In this document: positions 36,595-46,602 of the stretch, piece by piece
Layout of the letters: every line of letters begins with the position of its first letter
How positions within the stretch are numbered: position 1 is the first letter of the stretch
DNA from: Dyadobacter sp. CY356
Lineage (GTDB): Bacteria > Bacteroidota > Bacteroidia > Cytophagales > Spirosomataceae
Assembly: GCF_021440195.1 (NCBI RefSeq)
Contig: NZ_JAJTSZ010000001.1
Location: 992,001-1,056,000 of the forward strand
DNA: 64,000 nucleotides
Direction of reading: 5' to 3'
Notes under the pieces: generated by a model
Seen by the model: only the letters and a program-made list of their open reading frames with translations
Database searches by the model: none
What the model was told of the DNA's origin: nothing
Position numbers and translations under genes: made by a program

Positions 36595-36993
36595 ATGAAA
36601 AACTTTACAAGATCAGAAAAAAGAAAAACAACAAAAAAAGCCCGTGAGACGGCCGGTACAGATATTCTTGTACACCATATGGGAAGTTCAATCACGGTCT
36701 TGATCAATTCGATTACCTTTTTAGAAGGGTCTGGAAATTATACTTTTATTTACACAGATGCAGGCAAAAAGTATCTGGTATGTAAAACCATGAAGCTGCT
36801 TTCTGAAAATCTGAAACAAAATTTTATACGTATTCATAAATCTTTTCTTATCAATTCAGATCTTATTATCGAACGTATAGAAGAAGACCGTTTACTCAGG
36901 ATGGCTTGCGGAAGAAAAGTGACGGTTAGTCGCCGGAGAAATAAACAAATTACTAAAATCCTCAATCATTCCCAATTGCAGATCAGTGCCTGA
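36595..36993 (+). CDS. Free-standing LytTR DNA-binding protein
   Basis: The 132-residue protein has a basic N-terminal tail (RSEKRKTTKKARE). It otherwise consists almost entirely of a LytTR DNA-binding domain (about residues 35-125; ITFLEGSGNYTFIYTDAGKK, FIRIHKSFLINSDLI, KVTVSRRRNKQITKIL). There is no receiver domain, so it is not a classical response regulator and must be controlled in another way. No kinase is adjacent. Confidence 0.88.
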   Translation: MKNFTRSEKRKTTKKARETAGTDILVHHMGSSITVLINSITFLEGSGNYTFIYTDAGKKYLVCKTMKLLSENLKQNFIRIHKSFLINSDLIIERIEEDRLLRMACGRKVTVSRRRNKQITKILNHSQLQISA

Positions 36994-37016
36994 ATTTTAT
37001 AATCAGTATTTTTAGG

Positions 37017-37046
37017 ATGCAATCTTCCAAATCTGGCGGATTGCAT
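37017..37046 (+). terminator. Terminator of the LytTR gene
   Basis: ATGCAATC (37017-37024) pairs with GATTGCAT (37039-37046), with partial inner pairing (CC/GG). A run of T follows. Confidence 0.7.
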
Positions 37047-37189
37047 TTTTTTATGGTTATTGTTCAATTTATTTTTGAAACTTGTTGCGCAGTCGATTTT
37101 GACAGGGCAACTTCTGGTTTCTGTCGTCAGTATTGATAAGCTGAAAAATCGGCTGACTGAACTACCAAAAAATACTAAACTTGTTTTAT

Positions 37190-38050
37190 ATGAAAATTAA
37201 ACACCTGACTTTTCTTGCTCTTGCATTTGCCGCGGGAAATATTCCTGTTTTTGCACAAAAAGGGAAACCACTTTTTCCCGAGCAACCGGGTATGGTATCT
37301 TACACATTTCGTAAAAGTCTGTCAAAAGATGCAGCTGCAACGCTGGATACATTGAAAAATCTTGGCATCAAAGACATGGAGTTTTCCAATTTGTTTGGTA
37401 AAACAGCAGCAGATCTTCGTAAATTATTAGACGAAAGAGGTATCAAAGCTTCCTCATTTGGGGTCGGTTATGCCGATGCACTTGATAAAACGCAGGAAGT
37501 GGGTCAAAATGCAAAAACCTTGGGAGCAAAGTTTGTCCGTGTAGCCTGGATTCCGCATCAGGGCGCATTTACACTGGCGATGGCGGAAAAAACAGTGGCA
37601 GATTTTAACCAGATCGGCAAGCGTTTGAAAGATGAATTCGGTCTTACTTTTTGTTATCACAACCACGGCTATGAATTTGAAAAATATGAAGACGGCACTT
37701 TAATGGATTATATCATCCAGAAAACCGATCCAAAATATGTGAGTTTTGAGCTGGATATGTTATGGGCATTTTTCCCCGGACAGGATCCTGCGGCTTTGAT
37801 CAAAAAATATCCTGGCCGTTTCAAACTGATACATATGAAAGATCTTCGCAAGGGTGTTCAGGGAAATATGTCAGGTGGGACACCGGTTGAAAATGATGTT
37901 GCTCTGGGTACGGGACAGCTGGACATTCCAACAATTTTGAGAGCTGCCAAAAAATCGTCGATCGAGCATTTTTATATTGAAGACGAAAGTCCAAGTTATG
38001 CTACACAGGTGCCACAAACGATCGCGTATCTGAAAAGCCTGACATACTAA
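37190..38050 (+). CDS. Exported sugar phosphate isomerase/epimerase (TIM barrel)
   Basis: From ATG at 37190 the protein has 286 residues and a signal peptide (MKIKHLTFLALAFAAGNIPVFAQ). A TTG nine bases earlier is also in frame but less likely. The body is an AP-endonuclease-2/xylose-isomerase-like TIM barrel: FCYHNHGYEF carries the metal-site His, YVSFELDMLWAF the acidic residue, and FKLIHMKD and FYIEDESP later ligands. Exported members of this family are common in Bacteroidota beside sugar oxidoreductases. The substrate is unknown. Confidence 0.87.
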   Translation: MKIKHLTFLALAFAAGNIPVFAQKGKPLFPEQPGMVSYTFRKSLSKDAAATLDTLKNLGIKDMEFSNLFGKTAADLRKLLDERGIKASSFGVGYADALDKTQEVGQNAKTLGAKFVRVAWIPHQGAFTLAMAEKTVADFNQIGKRLKDEFGLTFCYHNHGYEFEKYEDGTLMDYIIQKTDPKYVSFELDMLWAFFPGQDPAALIKKYPGRFKLIHMKDLRKGVQGNMSGGTPVENDVALGTGQLDIPTILRAAKKSSIEHFYIEDESPSYATQVPQTIAYLKSLTY

Positions 38051-38080
38051 AAATGTTTTAACCACCTTTTAGGACGGATC

Positions 38081-38138
38081 AAACCAAAAAGTTGCCGTTG
38101 GCGCTGAGAAGTCAGTTTTAACGGCAATTTTTTGGTTT
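38081..38138 (+). terminator. Strong rho-independent terminator
   Basis: A 19-bp stem (38081-38099 with 38120-38138; core TTGCCGTT/AACGGCAA, one G-T pair) has a 20-base loop and T-rich 3' arm. It separates the two isomerase genes, which are therefore probably transcribed separately. Confidence 0.85.
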
Positions 38139-38189
38139 AACTTTATCAGCAACTTTCGAAAACATAATTTAAAGAAATTCATATCCAAA

Positions 38190-39002
38190 ATGAACATCAG
38201 CTTTTATGCGCCGCATTGGGGAAATACCCTTCCTTTTGATACGTTTTGTAAAAATGTTAAAACCGCAGGATATGACGGTGTAGAAATGGATTTGCCTTTT
38301 GATGAAAAGGAGAAGCAGAAAATTCTGTCTGTTATCGCGGATCATGATCTTAAATTAATCGGTCAGTACTGGCAGTCGTTTGAGAAAAATTTGAATGAAC
38401 ATTTGGCGGGTTATGAAAACTATCTGCGTCATCTCATTGCAGCTAATCCGGTTTTTATCAATTGCCAGACTGGCAAGGACTATTTCAATTTCAGCCAGAA
38501 TAAAACGCTTTTTGATTTGGCCGACCGCCTTTCACAGGAATCCGGTATAGCCATTATCCACGAAACTCATCGTGGTAAATGTTTGTATGCAGCCAACATT
38601 ACGCATGATTATCTGACCAGAATTCCGGATCTGCGCATCACGCTCGATATTTCGCATTGGTGTAATGTGCACGAGTCCCTACTGGAAGATCAGCAGGAAG
38701 CAGTCGATCTGGCTATAACACGTACTGCTCATATTCATAGTCGAGTGGGGCATCCGGAAGGTCCGCAAGTTAACGATCCCCGTGCTCCCGAATGGGCAGA
38801 AACGTTGGAAAAGCATTTGAAATGGTGGGATAAAATCGCGGAAATTCATAGCAAAAATAATACTGAGCTTACCATCACCACAGAATTTGGCCCGGCTACA
38901 TACATGCCTGTGCTGCCATATACCCAGTTGCCGGTGGGCGATCAATGGGAAATCAATGTGCACATGATGAACCTTTTAAAGGCGCGGTATCAGGTATTTT
39001 GA
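38190..39002 (+). CDS. Cytoplasmic sugar phosphate isomerase/epimerase (TIM barrel)
   Basis: The 270-residue protein has no signal peptide. It shows the xylose-isomerase-like TIM barrel: YDGVEMDLPFDEKEK near the N-terminus, IIHETHRGKCLYA with conserved metal-site Glu and His, LDISHWCNVHES, AHIHSRVGHPEGPQVNDP and ELTITTEFGP. It is clearly a different subfamily from the exported enzyme upstream. It lies 112 bases before a hybrid sensor kinase that might control sugar use. Confidence 0.85.
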   Translation: MNISFYAPHWGNTLPFDTFCKNVKTAGYDGVEMDLPFDEKEKQKILSVIADHDLKLIGQYWQSFEKNLNEHLAGYENYLRHLIAANPVFINCQTGKDYFNFSQNKTLFDLADRLSQESGIAIIHETHRGKCLYAANITHDYLTRIPDLRITLDISHWCNVHESLLEDQQEAVDLAITRTAHIHSRVGHPEGPQVNDPRAPEWAETLEKHLKWWDKIAEIHSKNNTELTITTEFGPATYMPVLPYTQLPVGDQWEINVHMMNLLKARYQVF

Positions 39003-39114
39003 CTTCTATTTGGAAAAACAGGTTTTAAACAATCTTCAATTTGCAAATTCACCACAAATGGAATAGAGTTAATAAAATCTTGTATATTACTACAAAAAAT
39101 GCCCGCCCTAGAAT

Positions 39115-42100
39115 ATGTCGCTTTGTAAAGCAATGAAGAAAGAAGTTTTTTGTTCAATATGTTTTGTAGCAATACTGCAACTAATCAGCACCGTAGTTTT
39201 TGGACAGAACAGACCTATCCACTTCAAAAAAGTAACCACGGAAAACGGGCTTTCGAGTAATAACGTCAATTGTATTTTTCAGGATAAAAAGGGATTTATA
39301 TGGCTGGGCACCAGAAATGGGCTAAATAGATATGACGGCAGCAAGGTGAATACTTTTCGAAATAATGAAAAGGATCCGTTTAGTCTGAGCAATAATTATG
39401 TGACCGGTATTGTTGAGGATCATGCCGGCAATATCTGGATTGCAACAGTTGGCGGCGGATTGAATATGTTTGATAGAAATACCGGCAAATTTTACGCCTA
39501 CAAACATATTGAGAAAAATAATAAAAGTATTGTAGCCAATTATATCACCCGGCTGGAAACCGACAAAGACGGAAAACTCTGGGTGGCAACATCAGAGGGT
39601 CTGGATTTTTTTGATCCTGAGACCAAGTCTGTGATAAAACATTTCCGACATGATAAGTCTGACCTGAAATCGATCAGTGACAATAATGTTTTTGCTATTT
39701 TTTGTGACCGGGAAAATAATATCTGGGCCGGAACGGCAAACGGACTGAATTTTCTTGACCGAAAAACAAATGTTTTTAAAAGGTTTGTGTCAGATAAAAA
39801 TATTTCCTCTCTTTCGGGAAATGATATACGGAGCATCTTCCAGGATACGCTTGGCAGGATTTGGATCGGAACTTTCGGTGATGGATTAAATCTATATGAT
39901 CCAAAAGACAATACTTTCACACACTTCAAAAATGATCAGGCAAATCCTGCGTCGCTGTCGAATAACAACATAACGGGCATCAGGCAGATAGACGGAAATT
40001 TATACATAGGAACTGAAAATGGCGGGCTCAATATTCTTGATATGAATAATTGGAGCTTTACCTCTCATGTTCAGGATGATATTGACCAAAGTAGTTTATC
40101 GTCAAATTCTGTTGACTATATTTATAAAGACCGGCAAAACAACCTTTGGCTTGGTGTGTATGGCGGCGGCGCTAATGTCTATGTAAGAAGTAATAATTTT
40201 GATCATTATGAACATAGCAGCCTTCCCGGCAGTTTATCCCATAATTTTGTGCTTTGTTTTTTTGAAGATGCAGAAATTAATTTCTGGATTGGAACAGATG
40301 GCGGCGGATTAAATTTATATGATCGAAAAACGGGGCGATTTACTGCCTATAAACATTCGGAGTCAGCGCAAAGCATCGGCGGGAATTACATTCTGGCTAT
40401 TGTTGAGGATAGTCAGCAAAAATTATGGATAGGCACCTGGGGCGATGGTGTAAGCATATTTGACCGGAAAACCGGAAAATTTACAAAGCTCAAAAATGAT
40501 AAAAAGGAGCCGAATGGTCTGCGGAATAACGATGTGTACTCCATTGCTATTACACCCGACAAAAAATTGTGGTTTAGTACTTACGGTGATGGTGTTGACT
40601 CCTATGACCCGGAAACAAAAAAGTTTGAACATCATTTACATGATCCGCTCGTTGCCGGAAGTCTTTGTAATAACATTGTCAATACTTTGTTTACGGATCA
40701 TTCAGGACGACTTTGGATCGGTACCGAAGATGGAAAACTAAGTCTTTATGATCCGAAGACGGGAAAGTTTATAGTCAAAAATATTTCTGACAAAAATGTC
40801 AATGACAATCCTGTAATTTCCATTTCCCAGGATCATCTTGGTATTTTATGGCTTGCAACCGTCAAGGGGCTTATCCGTTATGACCCTAAAACAGAGCTGC
40901 ACAAAAGATACACGACCGAAGACGGCCTGATCAATAATATGACACAGGCCGTAGTCGAGGATAATCAGGGAATGATCTGGGTAAGTACCGCTGCCGGACT
41001 GTCAAAGTTCGACCCGGTCAGGAAAAAGTTTACACGTTACGCTGCCGGATATGGCCTGCAGGCAAATGAATTTAAGCAGAAGTCGGGCTACAAGGATTCA
41101 AATGGTATTTTGTATTTCGGAGGTGTTAATGGATTTAACAAATTTGATCCGAGAAAGCTAATTCCGGGAGAACATACCTTCCCGATTGTATTGACAAATT
41201 TGAAAATCTTTAATAAGAAAATTAAAGTAAGTACGGACGGAAGTACCCCATTGGAAAAGGATATTTCTCAGACTTCTTCCATCCGGCTTTCCCATGATCA
41301 ATCATTTATTTCGCTGGAATTTGCTGCGCTGGATTATACATTTTCGGGAGAAAAATATGCTTACATGCTGGAAGGATTTGATCAGGAATGGAACTACGTC
41401 GGAGCAAATAATTCAGCTGTTTATACAAACCTGCCGCCAGGAACCTACACGTTTAAAGTAAAAGCCCAGAACTTTTCAGGAAGCTGGACCGAAGGGGAAA
41501 ATCATTTAACCATTACCATTACACCTCCGTTTTACAACACATGGTGGTTTTGGATTTTGAGTATTTTAATTCTTTCCTGGCTTGTGTATGCTATTTACAG
41601 ATACAGGATCAACGCCATTATTACTCAAAAAGCAGATCTGGAAAAGCTGGTCCAGCAGCGGACACTGGAGGTTAAAAAGCAGGCTGAGGAGCTATATGAG
41701 CAGTCTGAACACCTTCAATCTTTAAATGAAGAATTGCAGGCACAGTCCGAAGAGTTGAGATCCCAGACCGATGAGCTGTTTATTCAACGCGAACAGGAGC
41801 AATCTGCACGGGAGGAAGCCGAACGCGCCAATCAGGCAAAAAGTATATTTCTGGCCACAATGAGCCATGAAATCCGGACTCCCATGAATGGCGTAATTGG
41901 TATGACAGCACTGTTGTCAGAGACTGAATTGACACAGGAACAAAAGGATTATACGCGTACTATTGCAACCAGTGGCGAGGCTTTATTAAATGTGATCGAT
42001 GATATCCTTGACTATTCCAAGATTGAATCGGGTAATATTGATCTTGAAAAACAGGCGTTTGATCTGCGTATTGTGATGGAAGAAATCATGGACCTTTTTT

Positions 42101-43374
42101 CATTACAGGCTTCCAGGAAAAATATTGATCTGCTTTATTTTATAGAAGAAAACCTGCCGGACTTTATTATCGGCGATAGTTCCAGATTGAAGCAGATTTT
42201 AACCAATCTGATCAATAACGCAATAAAATTTACGACGAATGGAGAGGTTTTTGTTCATGTTCTGAAACTTGGTGATGATCCGGAAAATGGATTGAATATT
42301 GGATTTTCGGTGAAAGACAGCGGAATTGGGATTCGTCAGGACCAGATGCCTAATCTCTTCAAAGCCTTTACTCAGGTCGATTCTTCCATTAACCGAAAAT
42401 ATGGCGGCACGGGTCTTGGGCTTGTTATCTGTGAGCGACTGGTCAGGATTATGGGTGGCGAAATTGTGGTCAAAAGTGTCTACGGGCAGGGCTCTGTTTT
42501 TTCTTTCAGTATTCAAACGCAGGCCGGTACAGGGCTGGAAAGAAATGTTACGGAGAGCCTGAAAATAACAGAGATTTCGGGAAAAAGGGTATTGCTTGTC
42601 GGTGGGAGCGAGACCAGTCAGATGATTTTGAAAAGTTATTTCAACCGATTTAAACTTGTTACCAGTGCTGTTTTTTTAGAGAGCGAAGCTGTTGAAATGC
42701 TAAGTGAAAACAAACTTATTGAACTGGTCATTGCACAAATGAGCCTGACCGGATCTGATGGTTTAAGTTTGGCTCGCACGCTGAAAAATAGTGTAAATTC
42801 CAGACCTGTTGTTTTGCTCCATACTGCGGGAGACGATACTGCTTTCAAATTTCCGGATTTATTTGCAGGCAGTTTGACTTTGCCGGTTAAAAAGTCAGCT
42901 TTGTTAAATGTTATTCACAGAGCTATAACAGATCATAAAAACGTTAATCTAAATATTGCAAAAGACGTCAAAATTCTGGACAGCCATTTTTCAGAACAAT
43001 TCCCGTTAAAAATTCTTGTTGCAGAGGATAACCTTGTTAATCAAAAATTTATACAATATGTTTTGCAAAAGCTGGGTTATGAAATCGTAATTGCCGACAA
43101 TGGGATTGAAGCTTTAAAGAAACTTTCTGAAACGTTTTATGATGTGATTTTAATGGATATTCAAATGCCGGAAATGGATGGTTTTGAAGCGACGAAAATG
43201 ATCCGAAAAGATTTTGGAACAAAACCCTATATCATAGCATTGACAGCCAATGCGATGCAGGAAGACAGGAATAATTGTTTATTGGCCGGAATGGATGATT
43301 ATGTCGCCAAACCTATAAAACTGGAAGTTATCAAAGAAGTTTTGCAAAAGGCGCACAGTGTTGTTAGGCAGTGA
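39115..43374 (+). CDS. Hybrid two-component sensor kinase with N-terminal propeller, no DNA-binding output
   Basis: The protein has 1419 residues; the ATG at 39133 is an alternative start that directly precedes the signal peptide ([15 protein letters not shown]). A periplasmic sensor follows, made of about 14 Reg_prop propeller repeats ([41 protein letters not shown]) and a YYY domain to about residue 800. Then come a transmembrane helix ([19 protein letters not shown]), a coiled coil, a HisKA domain ([14 protein letters not shown], His918) and HATPase (DSGIGI, GGTGLGL). A degenerate receiver ([10 protein letters not shown], no phospho-acceptor Asp) and an intact receiver (VAEDN, Asp1348 in [11 protein letters not shown]) end the protein. 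Related Bacteroidota regulators usually end in an AraC domain, which is missing here. Confidence 0.93.
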   Translation: MSLCKAMKKEVFCSICFVAILQLISTVVFGQNRPIHFKKVTTENGLSSNNVNCIFQDKKGFIWLGTRNGLNRYDGSKVNTFRNNEKDPFSLSNNYVTGIVEDHAGNIWIATVGGGLNMFDRNTGKFYAYKHIEKNNKSIVANYITRLETDKDGKLWVATSEGLDFFDPETKSVIKHFRHDKSDLKSISDNNVFAIFCDRENNIWAGTANGLNFLDRKTNVFKRFVSDKNISSLSGNDIRSIFQDTLGRIWIGTFGDGLNLYDPKDNTFTHFKNDQANPASLSNNNITGIRQIDGNLYIGTENGGLNILDMNNWSFTSHVQDDIDQSSLSSNSVDYIYKDRQNNLWLGVYGGGANVYVRSNNFDHYEHSSLPGSLSHNFVLCFFEDAEINFWIGTDGGGLNLYDRKTGRFTAYKHSESAQSIGGNYILAIVEDSQQKLWIGTWGDGVSIFDRKTGKFTKLKNDKKEPNGLRNNDVYSIAITPDKKLWFSTYGDGVDSYDPETKKFEHHLHDPLVAGSLCNNIVNTLFTDHSGRLWIGTEDGKLSLYDPKTGKFIVKNISDKNVNDNPVISISQDHLGILWLATVKGLIRYDPKTELHKRYTTEDGLINNMTQAVVEDNQGMIWVSTAAGLSKFDPVRKKFTRYAAGYGLQANEFKQKSGYKDSNGILYFGGVNGFNKFDPRKLIPGEHTFPIVLTNLKIFNKKIKVSTDGSTPLEKDISQTSSIRLSHDQSFISLEFAALDYTFSGEKYAYMLEGFDQEWNYVGANNSAVYTNLPPGTYTFKVKAQNFSGSWTEGENHLTITITPPFYNTWWFWILSILILSWLVYAIYRYRINAIITQKADLEKLVQQRTLEVKKQAEELYEQSEHLQSLNEELQAQSEELRSQTDELFIQREQEQSAREEAERANQAKSIFLATMSHEIRTPMNGVIGMTALLSETELTQEQKDYTRTIATSGEALLNVIDDILDYSKIESGNIDLEKQAFDLRIVMEEIMDLFSLQASRKNIDLLYFIEENLPDFIIGDSSRLKQILTNLINNAIKFTTNGEVFVHVLKLGDDPENGLNIGFSVKDSGIGIRQDQMPNLFKAFTQVDSSINRKYGGTGLGLVICERLVRIMGGEIVVKSVYGQGSVFSFSIQTQAGTGLERNVTESLKITEISGKRVLLVGGSETSQMILKSYFNRFKLVTSAVFLESEAVEMLSENKLIELVIAQMSLTGSDGLSLARTLKNSVNSRPVVLLHTAGDDTAFKFPDLFAGSLTLPVKKSALLNVIHRAITDHKNVNLNIAKDVKILDSHFSEQFPLKILVAEDNLVNQKFIQYVLQKLGYEIVIADNGIEALKKLSETFYDVILMDIQMPEMDGFEATKMIRKDFGTKPYIIALTANAMQEDRNNCLLAGMDDYVAKPIKLEVIKEVLQKAHSVVRQ

Positions 43375-43425
43375 AATCCTCAGAAATCACCGATTAAAGT
43401 AAATAATGGTACTTGAATTGAAGAT

Positions 43426-44175
43426 TTACAGTATTTTGATTCCTGCATTTTTATAGGTTTCAAATCTTGCATTATGAGCATCCATTTCAGTAATTACGTA
43501 ATCCAGTGACTGCAAAGAGCATACGCGGTAGGGCTCAAATGTTTCGAGTTTGTCAAAAGTACTGAGCGCGACGGACATGGATGAGTGTTGCAGCATAGTC
43601 TGTTTAAGTTCTGCTTCCTGCACGTAAACAGCGGTAACACCTTTTTGCAGATCCAGTGCACAGACACCCATGAAATAAAGATCGGCCTGAAAATTTTCTG
43701 CCATTTTAATAGCCTGATATCCAACAATCGTTTCAGATTCTTTTAAATAATGGCCGCCCAAAACAATGACTTCGATACCGCTGTAAGCTGATAGGATAGG
43801 GATAATGGCGGTATTATTAGTAATAACAGTCAGTTTAATATCGGTGGAAAGTAGTGAAACCAACGTATAAATAGAAGTGCCGCCATCCATAAAAATAGTC
43901 TGGCCGGATTTTATCAAAGTTTGTGCTTTCAGGGCAATAATTTCTTTATCATCTTTAAAATGACCGATACGATCTTTGAATGACAGCGGATTATGCGAAC
44001 GCGGAATTGCACCACCACGAATTTTTAATAATAGTCCATTGTCAGCCAGCATGTCAATATCCCGCCGGATGGTGTCCTCTGATACGTTCAAATCGCCGCT
44101 TAGCTTGCTGAATTCAACTTCACCATTGTTCTGCAATTTTTCAAGAATATAATTGAAGCGTTTTTCTCTGACCAT
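43426..44175 (-). CDS. DeoR-family transcriptional repressor
   Basis: From ATG at 44175 the protein has 249 residues (MVREKRFNYILEKL); an in-frame ATG at 44244 would add residues that overlap the operator and the MFS start, so it is rejected. The DeoR helix-turn-helix (VSEDTIRRDIDMLADNGLL) covers residues about 5-55. The C-terminal DeoRC sugar-phosphate sensor follows (IFMDGGTSIYTLVSLL; VITNNTAIIPILS; VLGGHYLKESETIVG). It diverges from an MFS transporter over a perfect 38-bp palindrome, so it most likely represses both genes and is released by a phosphorylated sugar. Confidence 0.92.
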   Translation of the reverse strand: MVREKRFNYILEKLQNNGEVEFSKLSGDLNVSEDTIRRDIDMLADNGLLLKIRGGAIPRSHNPLSFKDRIGHFKDDKEIIALKAQTLIKSGQTIFMDGGTSIYTLVSLLSTDIKLTVITNNTAIIPILSAYSGIEVIVLGGHYLKESETIVGYQAIKMAENFQADLYFMGVCALDLQKGVTAVYVQEAELKQTMLQHSSMSVALSTFDKLETFEPYRVCSLQSLDYVITEMDAHNARFETYKNAGIKIL

Positions 44176-44185
44176 GTTAAAATGT

Positions 44186-44223
44186 TTTTGCAATATTATG
44201 CAAATTTGCATAATATTGCAAAA
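44186..44223. promoter_or_regulatory. Perfect 38-bp palindromic operator (DeoR)
   Basis: The two 19-base arms (left TTTTGCAATATTATGCAAA) are exact complements with no spacer, centred between 44204 and 44205. The site starts 11 bases before the DeoR start codon and ends 20 bases before the MFS start codon, filling the 68-base gap between them. TGCAATATTATGCA-like sub-repeats suggest more than one dimer bound. Confidence 0.85.
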
Positions 44224-44243
44224 TATCTCGCGCAATACAACCA

Positions 44244-45392
44244 ATGAAAAACCTAGAATTTACAGAAGATAAGAGAACAAAGGCGGCCAGAAGAGCCAGT
44301 TTATTAATTTTTCTGGTTTGTGGAATTGGTCTTTCCAGTTGGGCACCTATGGTACCTTTTGCCAAAACTAATCTGGGGCTGGATGATGCCGCCCTCGGAC
44401 TTGTGCTGCTATCACTGGGGGCCGGGGCGATATTGACTATGCCTTTCACTGGGTTTTTTATCAATAAATTCGGTAGCAGAAAAGTAATGCTTGCTGCTGC
44501 GATCATGATTGCCATAGCACTTCCGATATTGCTATTGACAAAGTCTGCCTGGGAATTGGCGGCGGTGCTGTTCATTTTTGGTGCTGCAATCGGCTCCATT
44601 GATGTGGCTATGAATTCACATGCAGTTTTGGTACAGGAAAAATATGGCCGGCACATTATGTCTTCTTTCCATGGTATGTTCAGTCTGGGAGGCCTTGCGG
44701 GTTCTATCGGACTCGGTTTTTTGATCAAAATGGGTCTATTGCCTTCGGTGGCTGCGGTAAGTATTTCGGTGATGCTGGTGGTTATTGCCGGTAGTCAGTA
44801 TCAATATCTTTTTGCCAAAGCAGAGGAAAAAAGTGTTGATTCTTTTTCATTTAGTCTGCCAACCGGACCGGTTGTAGCATTAGGGTTAATGTGTTTCGTT
44901 TTCTTCCTGGCCGAAGGCGCATTGTTAGACTGGAGTGCTGTTTTTCTTCAATTCAACAGAAATTTTGAGCCGTCGATGGCTGGGTTAGGTTATGCCGTTT
45001 TTTCGGTATCAATGGCTGTGATGAGGCTGACCGGTGATAACATTATTCATAAGATTGGCTCGTCAAAAGTAGTTTTGTATGGAGCTTTGGTAGCAGCTGC
45101 CGGTTACTTCATAGCCGTTTTAATTCCCTGGCCTGGTGCTGCGCTCATCGGTTTTGCTCTGGTGGGACTGGGAGCGGCCAATGTGGTTCCTGTATTTTTT
45201 ACAGCAGCGGGAAATGTTCCCGGAATTGCTCCGTCCGTTTCGTTGCCTGCGGTCACCACTTTGGGTTATATGGGCCAATTGGCAGGGCCAGCTATGATCG
45301 GTTTTATTGCTGACGCCTTTTCCCTTTCTATTGCCTTGGGATTTGTCGGGGTATTACTTTTAATTGTTGCTTTTACCTATAAGGAAAAATAA
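44244..45392 (+). CDS. MFS transporter (YbjJ-like, 12 helices)
   Basis: The 382-residue inner-membrane protein has about 12 predicted helices. The segments GIGLSSWAPMVPFAK, the loop FINKFGSRKVMLA between helices 2 and 3, and GSIDVAMNSHAVLVQ are typical of the YbjJ/fucose-permease-like branch of the major facilitator superfamily. Its divergence from a DeoR repressor over a shared operator suggests a sugar or sugar-derivative substrate (inference). Confidence 0.9.
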   Translation: MKNLEFTEDKRTKAARRASLLIFLVCGIGLSSWAPMVPFAKTNLGLDDAALGLVLLSLGAGAILTMPFTGFFINKFGSRKVMLAAAIMIAIALPILLLTKSAWELAAVLFIFGAAIGSIDVAMNSHAVLVQEKYGRHIMSSFHGMFSLGGLAGSIGLGFLIKMGLLPSVAAVSISVMLVVIAGSQYQYLFAKAEEKSVDSFSFSLPTGPVVALGLMCFVFFLAEGALLDWSAVFLQFNRNFEPSMAGLGYAVFSVSMAVMRLTGDNIIHKIGSSKVVLYGALVAAAGYFIAVLIPWPGAALIGFALVGLGAANVVPVFFTAAGNVPGIAPSVSLPAVTTLGYMGQLAGPAMIGFIADAFSLSIALGFVGVLLLIVAFTYKEK

Positions 45393-45444
45393 CATTAAAT
45401 TACATTTGTTGAGGATTTTATAAAAACTTTGACATAATTGTATC

Positions 45445-46215
45445 ATGATCATAGCTACCTATAATGTCAATGGTGTCAACGGCCGTTTACCGGTGCTGCT
45501 TCGCTGGCTTCAGGAAAAGCAACCTGATGTCGTTTGCTTGCAGGAATTGAAAGCGCCGCAGGAAAAGTTTCCTGAAAAGGAAATAAATGATGCCGGTTAT
45601 CATGCAGTCTGGCACGGTCAGAAAAGCTGGAATGGCGTCGCTATTCTTTCACGTGGGGTTGAACCACAAGAGGTTAGGAGAGCTTTGCCGGGAGACGATG
45701 AGGATGATCAAAGCCGGTATATAGAAGCAGTTGTCAGCGGAGTTTTGATTGGGTGTTTGTATCTGCCAAACGGAAATCCTTCTCCCGGATCAAAGTTTGA
45801 TTATAAATTAGCCTGGTTTGAGCGGTTACATTCGCATGCAAAGTATCTGCTTCAAGAAAATGTTCCCGTCGTTCTGGCGGGAGATTACAACGCGATTCCT
45901 ACCGAACTGGATGCTTACAAACCGGAACGCTGGGTTAAAGATGCACTTTTCAGGCCGGAAACCAGAGCCGCCTATAAGTCGCTTGTTGACTTGGGCTGGA
46001 CAGACGCGCTCAGACACCTGCATCCTGATGAAATAATTTACACTTTTTGGGACTATTTCAGAAAAGCTTATGACCGTAACGCAGGGCTTAGGATTGACCA
46101 TTTTCTCCTGAGTCCGCAGGTTTTAGACCGTTTGGTTTCAGCTGGTGTTGATAAAGAAGTACGTGGCTGGGAAAAAACCAGTGACCACGCTCCGGTATGG
46201 ATCGAGCTGAACTAA
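45445..46215 (+). CDS. xth: Exodeoxyribonuclease III (AP endonuclease)
   Basis: The 256-residue protein is full length for Xth/ExoIII. Family motifs are complete: IIATYNVNGVNGR (Asn), VVCLQELKAP (metal-binding Glu), LAGDYNAIPTELD (Asp/Asn pair), GLRIDHFLLSP and the terminal TSDHAPVWIELN (catalytic His). It repairs abasic sites and 3' blocks in DNA. A TACATTTG box at 45401-45408 could be a -7 promoter element, so it need not depend on the MFS promoter. Confidence 0.94.
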   Translation: MIIATYNVNGVNGRLPVLLRWLQEKQPDVVCLQELKAPQEKFPEKEINDAGYHAVWHGQKSWNGVAILSRGVEPQEVRRALPGDDEDDQSRYIEAVVSGVLIGCLYLPNGNPSPGSKFDYKLAWFERLHSHAKYLLQENVPVVLAGDYNAIPTELDAYKPERWVKDALFRPETRAAYKSLVDLGWTDALRHLHPDEIIYTFWDYFRKAYDRNAGLRIDHFLLSPQVLDRLVSAGVDKEVRGWEKTSDHAPVWIELN

Positions 46216-46228
46216 ATACGAGCAATAC

Positions 46229-46330
46229 CTATCTGGCTTTTTTTACCGCAGCTTTTAGTTCTTCCATAAAGTTTTCGGCATCCTGTGTTAGCCAATTTTG
46301 TGATAAATTTTGAGTATATTTGAGTTGTAA
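46229..46330 (-). pseudogene. Possible C-terminal gene remnant
   Basis: On the minus strand a 33-codon open stretch without start ends in WLTQDAENFMEELKAAVKKAR and TAG. The sequence reads like an amphipathic C-terminal helix of a real protein. It is cut by TAA at 46331-46333, just before the toxin-antitoxin-like module. It could be the end of a gene disrupted when that module was inserted, or chance. Confidence 0.3.
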
Positions 46331-46344
46331 TTACTACGATAACT

Positions 46345-46602
46345 ATGCAAACCATCCGATATAATATTCGTAAGACAGTAGGCAATGCACTGACAGAACT
46401 ACGGAAGCAAAAGCATCAGTCCGGATATCCTTTTATGGTTATTGATAAATTAGCTCTTCCTGATAGTCAAGCCTTTATGGAGTATCAGGATGGCAAAGTA
46501 GAGATCGTGGAATTCACAGGTGATTATAATGATTATCATCTGGTTGAAATACTTAATGAGCAGGAAGCGGTTGATTTCAGGTTAAAATACAATCTGGATT
46601 AA
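46345..46602 (+). CDS. Putative antitoxin of a zeta-type module
   Basis: The 85-residue protein has no transmembrane segment. It has a basic N-terminal half (NIRKTVGNALTELRKQKHQSG) and an acidic C-terminal half (EYQDGKVEIVEFTGDYNDYH). The stop TAA overlaps the start ATG of the next gene (TAATG). A small gene directly coupled to a zeta-toxin-like kinase is the usual antitoxin position, but no antitoxin family is recognised by sequence. Confidence 0.6.
   Translation: MQTIRYNIRKTVGNALTELRKQKHQSGYPFMVIDKLALPDSQAFMEYQDGKVEIVEFTGDYNDYHLVEILNEQEAVDFRLKYNLD

Noticed and set aside
44176-44244. Longer N-terminus for the DeoR protein starting at 44244
   Set aside because: It would translate the palindromic operator and overlap the divergent MFS start codon; MVREKRFNYIL at 44175 is the normal family start.
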